From: CBDCYH01 sp965224105
GTDB lineage: Bacteria; Bacteroidota; Rhodothermia; Rhodothermales; JABDKH01
DNA length: 64,000 nucleotides
Direction: 5' to 3'
Assembly (NCBI GenBank): GCA_965224105.1
Contig: CBDCYH010000002.1
Span: 62,001-126,000, forward strand
Below, piece after piece: positions 58,753 through 64,000 of this stretch. The notes beneath the pieces are model-generated. The model was not told the origin of the DNA. It made no database searches and saw nothing but the letters and a program-made list of their open reading frames with translations. How positions within the stretch are numbered: the first letter of the stretch is position 1; every line of letters starts with the position of its first letter. The translations under genes and the position numbers were made by a program.

Positions 58753-60032
58753 TCAAATACCGTGACTTCGGGGATCGGGACAACAAATTTACCACCCCAA
58801 CTTCGGATGTCTGCCATCTGCGACATTATCTCGTCTTTGAAATTCCATGGCAAAATAAGAACGAAGTCAGGCTGCGTTTCGCGAATTTTGTCTGGATGGT
58901 ATATGGGGATTCTTGTACCGGGGAGAAATCTGCCCTGTTTGTACGGATTCCGGTCTACGGTATAGCTGATGAAGTCGGTTCTGACGCCGCAGTAGTTTAG
59001 CAAGGTGTTGCCTTTGCCTGGGGCTCCATAACCTGCGACTTGCAGGCCTCGCCGTTTCGCGTCGATCAGGAAATCCAACAGCTTCCGCTTGGTTTCCTTA
59101 ACCTGTTCGGCGAAGGAGGCGTAGGTGGCGAGATCGTCAAACTTGTTTTCCATTTCGAGTTGTCGCAGTTCGGCGATGGCTACGCTATCCTCCCTTGGGT
59201 CGTCCTTGTGGCACGCATAGATCCGAACCGAACCGCCATGGGTGCTGAGCTCGTCAACGTCGAAGAGTCTCAATCCGTGGTGCTCAAAGATTTTGTCAAC
59301 GGATAAGATCGAGAAGTAGCCGAAGTGCTCATGATAAATGGTGTCGAACTGATTCTCCTCCATCAAGCGAAGCAGGTGCGGAAATTCCATTGTAATAAAA
59401 CCATTCTCGGCTAGAACGATTTTCATACCTTTTACGAAGGAATTCAGGTTGGGCACCTGGGCCAGGACGTTGTTCCCCAGTAGCAAATCGGCCTTCAGCC
59501 CTTCGCTTACCAGTTGTCTGGCGGTGGCCTCATTAAAAAATTCTACACGGGTTTCGACCCCGTTCTCGATCGCAACCTTGGCGACGTTTTCCGCCGGTTC
59601 AATCCCAAGACATGGGATCCCGTCCTCGACAAAATATTGCAGCAGGTAACCGTCGTTGCTCGCTATTTCCATGACGAAGCTGTTGACGTTAATTCCACGC
59701 TCGGCCTGCATCTTCTTTACATATGCTTTCGAGTGTGCTAGCCAGGACTCAGCGTAAGAGGAAAAGTAGGCGTACTCCGTAAAAATATGTTCAGGACCAA
59801 CATAGTCATCCAGCTGCACGAGGAAACAGTTTTCACATACGAAGGCATGGAGCGGATAGAACGGCTCCATCTCATTGAGCTTATCCGCCGGCACGTAACT
59901 CTCACAAAGGGGTGACATGCCCAGATCCGCGAAGCTGTATTTAAGAGGTGTTTCGCAAAACCTGCATATGAGGCCGGGTACCTCGCGGATGTCCGGAAGC
60001 ATTTCCGTTTTTGTTGTTGATTCAACGTGCAT
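58749..60032 (-). CDS. NDP-hexose C-methyltransferase (SAM-dependent, TylC3-like)
   Basis: A 427-residue methyltransferase from ATG 60032, five bases after the upstream stop; a start at 60068 would overlap it. The N-terminal zinc-binding cysteine pairs CRFCETPL and CENCFLVQ are characteristic of the sugar C-methyltransferase family (TylC3/TcaB9). The SAM site follows in VMEIASNDGYLLQYF and LLLGNNVLAQVPNL, and the C-terminal domain has GYGAPGKGNTLLNYCG. The enzyme adds a methyl branch, typically at C3 of a 4-keto sugar nucleotide. The cluster therefore makes a branched-chain sugar, probably CDP-linked. Confidence 0.9.
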   Translation of the reverse strand: MHVESTTKTEMLPDIREVPGLICRFCETPLKYSFADLGMSPLCESYVPADKLNEMEPFYPLHAFVCENCFLVQLDDYVGPEHIFTEYAYFSSYAESWLAHSKAYVKKMQAERGINVNSFVMEIASNDGYLLQYFVEDGIPCLGIEPAENVAKVAIENGVETRVEFFNEATARQLVSEGLKADLLLGNNVLAQVPNLNSFVKGMKIVLAENGFITMEFPHLLRLMEENQFDTIYHEHFGYFSILSVDKIFEHHGLRLFDVDELSTHGGSVRIYACHKDDPREDSVAIAELRQLEMENKFDDLATYASFAEQVKETKRKLLDFLIDAKRRGLQVAGYGAPGKGNTLLNYCGVRTDFISYTVDRNPYKQGRFLPGTRIPIYHPDKIRETQPDFVLILPWNFKDEIMSQMADIRSWGGKFVVPIPEVTVFE

Positions 60033-60037
60033 TCGAA

Positions 60038-61084
60038 CTATCCTGTTACGTTCGTCTCTTTTTGCCATCGCAAATCACGACCAAGCTCTCCAGATTGCAG
60101 GAGATTGTTGATTGTGTGAATGCGACGGTAGCGCGACCCTTCGAAGTCTTCGAGGGTCAGGCCGGAGTCTTTTAAGGCAGCATACACTTCTTCTGCACCC
60201 CGTTTTGCTGTCCATGCCGGTGTAAACTTCGGGAGGGCATTTTTGATTTTACCGAAATCTACCTGGTAAGATCTCTTGTCAGGACTACCTCCCTCGGCAA
60301 AGGCGACGTCGCAGTTTGGGACAACCTCGCCAACAATGCGCGCTATCTCTCGAATTTGATAGTTCTCATCCGATCTGCCCACATTAAAAGCTTCATTGTG
60401 GACAACCTCACGATCTGCCTCAAGTGTCGCCAGGAACGCCCGCGAGATGTCTTCGATATGGACAATCGGACGCCAGGGTGTACCATCACTCTTGATGAAT
60501 ATTCTTCCTGTGGTAATAGCCCAGGCTACCAGGTTATTGAGGACTAAATCAAACCGTAGCATGGGAGACATACCGTATGCCGTTGCATTTCGCAGATAGG
60601 TTGGGCTAAATGAATCATCCGCAAGTGGCATGATGTCCCTTTCGGCGAGTACCTTCGCGCGACCATAGGGAGTCACCGGGTTAAAGTCTGCCGTCTCAAC
60701 CACGGCATCCTCTCCGGCCGCACCATAGAGACTGCACGACGATGAAAACAAAAATCTCTGTACGCCCGCTTCCTTTGCCATCTCCGCCAGCCTGACCGAT
60801 CCAAGGTGGTTGATCTCGTAAGTAAGATCAGGGTCGAGATTGCCCAGTGGATCGTTCGAAAGGTTAGCAAGGTGGATGACCGCGTCGAATCCGCGTAGAT
60901 CGGAGACGGCTACATCGCGCACGTCCTTTGTCAACGATGGGACTTCTACGATGTCCGATTCGTTGAACGTACAGTCTCTGAACAGGTTGGAGTCAATTCC
61001 AACAATTTCGTGACCGGCCTTTAGCAACATGGGAGTCATGATTGCCCCGATGTAGCCTCTGTGGCCAGTAAGGAAAACCTTCAT
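60038..61084 (-). CDS. NAD-dependent epimerase/dehydratase (extended SDR)
   Basis: A 348-residue extended SDR. The N-terminus has the TGHRGYIGA nucleotide motif and GIDSNLF. The middle carries FLFSSSCSLYG and the catalytic Tyr-xxx-Lys in YGRAKVLAE. The sugar-binding end is NEAFNVGRSDENYQIREIAR. The GYIG variant is common in sugar-modifying epimerases/reductases next to C-methyltransferases. It could be a 4-ketoreductase or epimerase of the branched sugar; CDP-glucose 4,6-dehydratase is less likely since its typical motifs are not clear. A 109-base gap precedes it. Confidence 0.88.
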   Translation of the reverse strand: MKVFLTGHRGYIGAIMTPMLLKAGHEIVGIDSNLFRDCTFNESDIVEVPSLTKDVRDVAVSDLRGFDAVIHLANLSNDPLGNLDPDLTYEINHLGSVRLAEMAKEAGVQRFLFSSSCSLYGAAGEDAVVETADFNPVTPYGRAKVLAERDIMPLADDSFSPTYLRNATAYGMSPMLRFDLVLNNLVAWAITTGRIFIKSDGTPWRPIVHIEDISRAFLATLEADREVVHNEAFNVGRSDENYQIREIARIVGEVVPNCDVAFAEGGSPDKRSYQVDFGKIKNALPKFTPAWTAKRGAEEVYAALKDSGLTLEDFEGSRYRRIHTINNLLQSGELGRDLRWQKETNVTG

Positions 61085-61193
61085 GTTTCCGGCGGGATGT
61101 CTATTGGTTGAACCAGCGCCAAGCAGGTAAGACCGGTCGGCACCAAGCTATAGTATCGGCGAAGAATCGGCGGAGTTAGGTTTCCTGAAAGGC

Positions 61194-62135
61194 CTACGAG
61201 TTAAGGCGCTGGGAATCGTCATGGATTCCTCCAAATCCCCAATAATTCTCCGGACCTGGTACAATTAAGCGGCTCAAATACTTCAGGTGCAAGGTCCTTT
61301 TGATTACGGCTGTCCTGCAACTCCTCTTATCACGATCGGAGAGTTCCGATCTTTTTATTGCCTTGAGATATTGAACCGGCCATCTCCATGGGGGTGTGAG
61401 CAGTCGACCGACATCTGTACCTTTGACAAGTCTCACGTAGTCCCGCCGAGATCGGTCGAAGCTGTGCGTATCAACGCGACGAATAAACTGTTTGCTTTCG
61501 AGCATCACCAACTTACCGCGGAGAGCGAGCTCGGCGAGCAAGAGTCGATCTGATCCATCTTTTTGATGGAGTTTTGTTTCTAGCAGGGCTTCTCTTCTTA
61601 TGAGTCCATAAATTATCGTCCCGACATTCTCGTCCTTGAGCACTGCAACAAATCTCTTGGTCGGGTCATTTGAATGCAAATCCGGATTGAATTCGATCGG
61701 ACTGGAGTCGGTTTGTCCGTCGGCAGCCATTCTTGCGATGTCTTCCGGAGTCCCGTAATACCGGATGGTGCTTGAACAAAAGGCTAGTGCCGTTTCGGGA
61801 TCTGCATCGAGAGCGTTTAGGCAGAGCTCCAGGAAGCGCGGGCCACACAGGTCGTCGGCTGCTGCCCACTTAAAAAACTCGCCCCTGCTTTCTTTAAAGA
61901 CAAAATTGAAGTTATCTATTATGCCCTTGTTGACCTCCCTTCTTACGTATTTAATGCGTGGATCGCGGGATTCATATTCCCTGCAAATCTGTTCGGTGCT
62001 ATCAGTCGATGCGTTGTCGGCGATAACGATTTCGACATCCTGGATAGTTTGCGACAGAAGAGAGTCAAGTGCCTCCCTAAGGAACTTCTCGCCGTTGCGA
62101 ATAGGGAGACCTATTGAAATGCGTGGAGGCGACAT
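61194..62135 (-). CDS. Glycosyltransferase family 2 protein
   Basis: A 313-residue GT-A protein from ATG 62135 (MSPPRISIGLPIRNGE); an in-frame start at 62195 would add 20 residues. It has VEIVIADNASTDSTEQICRE and the DxD-like region FKWAAADDLCGPRFLEL. The C-terminus is basic (RSCRTAVIKRTLHLKYLSRL). It is the second gene of the right-hand operon, after a priming transferase. It is GalNAc/Glc-type GT2-like but the donor cannot be read. Confidence 0.88.
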   Translation of the reverse strand: MSPPRISIGLPIRNGEKFLREALDSLLSQTIQDVEIVIADNASTDSTEQICREYESRDPRIKYVRREVNKGIIDNFNFVFKESRGEFFKWAAADDLCGPRFLELCLNALDADPETALAFCSSTIRYYGTPEDIARMAADGQTDSSPIEFNPDLHSNDPTKRFVAVLKDENVGTIIYGLIRREALLETKLHQKDGSDRLLLAELALRGKLVMLESKQFIRRVDTHSFDRSRRDYVRLVKGTDVGRLLTPPWRWPVQYLKAIKRSELSDRDKRSCRTAVIKRTLHLKYLSRLIVPGPENYWGFGGIHDDSQRLNS

Positions 62136-62230
62136 GCGCTCTTGGCGTGCAATGGATGATTTCAGAATGATATTGGAACTGCCCGTTCCAAACAAGTAGG
62201 TGTAGTGTGGATCGACTGAAGCCGCCTAAC

Positions 62231-63736
62231 TCAATAGGCTCCCCTACCCCAGAAGACAGCCTTGATAGTCCTTACCAAAATTACGACGTCTAACCAAATA
62301 GACCAGTTCTTCACGTAATAGCCATCATATCGCTCAAAACCCTCATTTCCGGTGTCGCTTCGCCCGGATACTTGCCACAGGCCTGTGACGCCGGGTCTCA
62401 CACGGGTTCTCAGTTCGCCGATCCGGTCTGAAAGTTCCGACTGGTGATATCCTGGTAAAGGTCTCGGCCCTACGAGCGACATTTCACCTTTAAGGATATT
62501 ATACAATTGCGGGATTTCATCGAGCGAGAATCTCCGCAGGAATTTGCCCATCGAGGTGATACGAGGGTCATTCCGAAGTTTGCGATACATTTCCCATTCG
62601 TTGCGGAGCTGCTCGTCCCCATCGAGGCTTTGTCTTAACACCTCTTCCGCATTCGGTACCATGGTGCGAAGTTTCCACGTGTGGAACACCCTGCCACCAA
62701 GTCCGATGCGCTCTTGACTATAAAAAGGATTCTCTCTGTCTTCTAACCACACGAGACCCGCAAGCAGCAGAGTCAACGGAGCCCACAGTGGAGCCGAAAC
62801 AGTGGTAAGCAGAAAATCCATAAACCTTTTCGCAGATTGGGCTGCGGGTTTCAAAAGGTTGTTGGAGAGTTCAAGACCCAGAATACCGCCCATGTCCCTT
62901 GACTCGACCCAAACGGAGGGAGCATCCAACATATTTGGGATCACAATTACCTTCCTGTATCGGCTCAATGGTCCATCCAGCAGCTCAATCAGGCGTTCCC
63001 TGGTTAGGTTGGTAATTGCCAATATCGCGACCGGAGTATTAGGGCAGATCACATCGGTTCCACCTATAACTCGAACACCATTTAGTTTAATTCCGTGAAA
63101 GTCGTCGTTGTCATCCAGAATACAATGAGGAATGAATCCGAGACCTCTTTCCATTCTAAGAACATCCAGTACGTGCAATCCCGTTATTCCCGCTCCGTAG
63201 ATAGCACAAGGTACACCCCAAAAACCCTGTCGAATCAAAAACATTTTGACTCGAGATCGAACCAGAGGAAGCAATGGAATTGCTGCTACAGCAGAAAGAA
63301 AGAAGGTCAACCTGCTTGTATCCTTGGCGTTCAGGCTTACCAGAAGAAGGACGGCAAGTGACGCGTAGACGATACACAGAACCATCGTTGTCCTCCGTAG
63401 CTCCTCCACTACCCCAAGACCCCAACCCGGATACAGGTTTGCGAACCAGGCACCAATAGACCAAGTGGCGAAAATGTACAACGCCCACTTGAGGTCAAGG
63501 ATTTCGCCAGCGAAATAGTAACGGACGGCAACGGCGAGTGAGATCGAAATAATTAGTGCAACGATATCACCGAGTGCCAGATATAGACCGTTAAGGAGAC
63601 TCCTGGGTCCGTATACTGATTCCGATGCATGGGGGAGCGTTTTCGACACCCCCTGCCGCTCCGGTGTGTCCCGATCTGAAACAGTTGTGCCCGTTTCTGG
63701 CTCGCCAGGGGTCAATTGATTTGCCTGAATCTCCAT
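62231..63736 (-). CDS. Polyprenyl-phosphate sugar phosphotransferase (second priming glycosyltransferase)
   Basis: A 501-residue enzyme from ATG 63736 (MEIQANQLTPGEPE); the frame is open 19 codons upstream but that stretch overlaps the promoter. It has four N-terminal helices, a nucleotide-binding-like domain (about 160-270), and the sugar transferase domain: the reentrant helix region DFLLTTVSAPLWAPLTLLLA, YSQERIGLGGRVFHTWKLRTM, FLRRFSLDEIPQLYNILKGE, MSLVGPRPLPGYH and RPGVTGLWQVSGRSD. It resembles the enzyme at 45343 in every domain but is clearly a different copy. It is the first gene of the right-hand operon, so this operon may prime a separate glycan. Confidence 0.92.
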   Translation of the reverse strand: MEIQANQLTPGEPETGTTVSDRDTPERQGVSKTLPHASESVYGPRSLLNGLYLALGDIVALIISISLAVAVRYYFAGEILDLKWALYIFATWSIGAWFANLYPGWGLGVVEELRRTTMVLCIVYASLAVLLLVSLNAKDTSRLTFFLSAVAAIPLLPLVRSRVKMFLIRQGFWGVPCAIYGAGITGLHVLDVLRMERGLGFIPHCILDDNDDFHGIKLNGVRVIGGTDVICPNTPVAILAITNLTRERLIELLDGPLSRYRKVIVIPNMLDAPSVWVESRDMGGILGLELSNNLLKPAAQSAKRFMDFLLTTVSAPLWAPLTLLLAGLVWLEDRENPFYSQERIGLGGRVFHTWKLRTMVPNAEEVLRQSLDGDEQLRNEWEMYRKLRNDPRITSMGKFLRRFSLDEIPQLYNILKGEMSLVGPRPLPGYHQSELSDRIGELRTRVRPGVTGLWQVSGRSDTGNEGFERYDGYYVKNWSIWLDVVILVRTIKAVFWGRGAY

Positions 63737-63757
63737 TCTTGATACTACATAGGGCAT

Positions 63758-63784
63758 ACTACGAGATGGGCACGAACCGTGCCA
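63758..63784 (-). promoter_or_regulatory. Sigma-54-like promoter upstream of the right-hand polysaccharide operon
   Basis: On the minus strand TGGCACG (from 63784 leftward), four bases, then GTGCC gives GG (63783-63782) and GC (63771-63770) with ten bases between. This matches the -24/-12 GG-N10-GC spacing, with a perfect TGGCACG. Transcription would start near 63758, about 22 bases before the ATG at 63736. The same bases also form a palindrome (GGCACG and CGTGCC with three bases between, 63769-63783), so an operator is an alternative. Confidence 0.4.
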
Positions 63785-64000
63785 GAACGCCACTACAACG
63801 GGAGCCGGTATTCGTAATTCTGCCGTAAACCTACAAAAAATAGCTATTAGGATCTACACGAGGGTGTCGCCCTAACCATACGATAGGATGGGTTCATCGC
63901 CCCGTGGGCCAGGCGTCTGAAATGTGTGAGGACTTCTGGATTGACGAGACAGAGACCACAGAAATTTGGGATTCAGGAAAATGTAGCGTTTCCAAAGTCT
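63785..64000. other. Window end, upstream of the second priming transferase
   Basis: About 215 bases with no supported gene. An open frame begins at ATG 63922 on the plus strand and continues to the end, but only about 26 codons are visible, too few to judge. Confidence 0.3.

Noticed and set aside
63922..64000. Start of a plus-strand gene at the window end
   Set aside because: Only about 26 codons are visible; there is no recognisable motif.

Overview
The window looks like a chromosomal segment of a Gram-negative bacterium from the Bacteroidota/FCB side of the tree, possibly a Rhodothermota- or Balneolota-like marine lineage. The main evidence is two secreted proteins (24227-25258 and 25294-29976) with type IX secretion C-terminal sorting domains. 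Their 'PNPF' strand and closing V-R/L-S strand pattern is typical of that group. Base composition is balanced and few genes have a strong Shine-Dalgarno sequence. The exact taxon is inference.

Region 1 (1-12.2 kb) holds general functions. It starts with an M28 carboxypeptidase cut by the window edge and a broken glycosyltransferase-2 remnant. A YdbS/YdbT pair of bacterial PH-domain membrane proteins and a YaaW-like protein follow. Next is a glycogen/maltodextrin set (malQ, glgX, glgB) and an OmpA-domain protein encoded next to a coiled-coil protein.

Region 2 (12.2-15.6 kb) is a signalling operon of a Rab-like small GTPase, a soluble histidine kinase and an NtrC-type sigma-54 activator. It is divergent from the coiled-coil/OmpA genes.

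Region 3 (15.6-30 kb) contains a small membrane protein, an exonuclease/endonuclease/phosphatase-fold lipoprotein, queE, and between them an unannotated structured RNA candidate with its own promoter and a strong intrinsic terminator. Then come an SDR, a four-gene fatty-acid operon (SCP2, SDR, acyl-CoA synthetase, hot-dog thioesterase), a DUF3179 protein, a small hypothetical protein and two T9SS-exported proteins. One of these is a 1560-residue protein with a haem c site, five Ig-like repeats and a sorting domain.

Region 4 (30-64 kb) is a large extracellular polysaccharide locus. The left half runs leftward from 47.96 to 30.3 kb: glycosyltransferase, priming sugar-phosphate transferase, Wzc-type tyrosine kinase, SLBB mini-protein, MsbA-like ABC exporter, glycosyltransferases, two sulfotransferases and an O-antigen polymerase/ligase. 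The right half runs leftward from 63.7 to 52.95 kb: a second priming transferase, a glycosyltransferase, and a CDP-sugar set (epimerase/reductase, C-methyltransferase, RfbC-type epimerase, DUF4910 protein, class III aminotransferase, cytidylyltransferase, PIG-L deacetylase), then another glycosyltransferase. Between the halves, on the opposite strand, is a single-module NRPS. Its order is formyltransferase, adenylation domain with an inserted luciferase-like monooxygenase, and carrier protein. Its specificity residues read as glycine. I infer that the locus makes a sulfated surface polysaccharide carrying a branched amino sugar, possibly decorated with a formylated or oxidised glycine-derived group. 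A sigma-54-like promoter precedes the right-hand operon.
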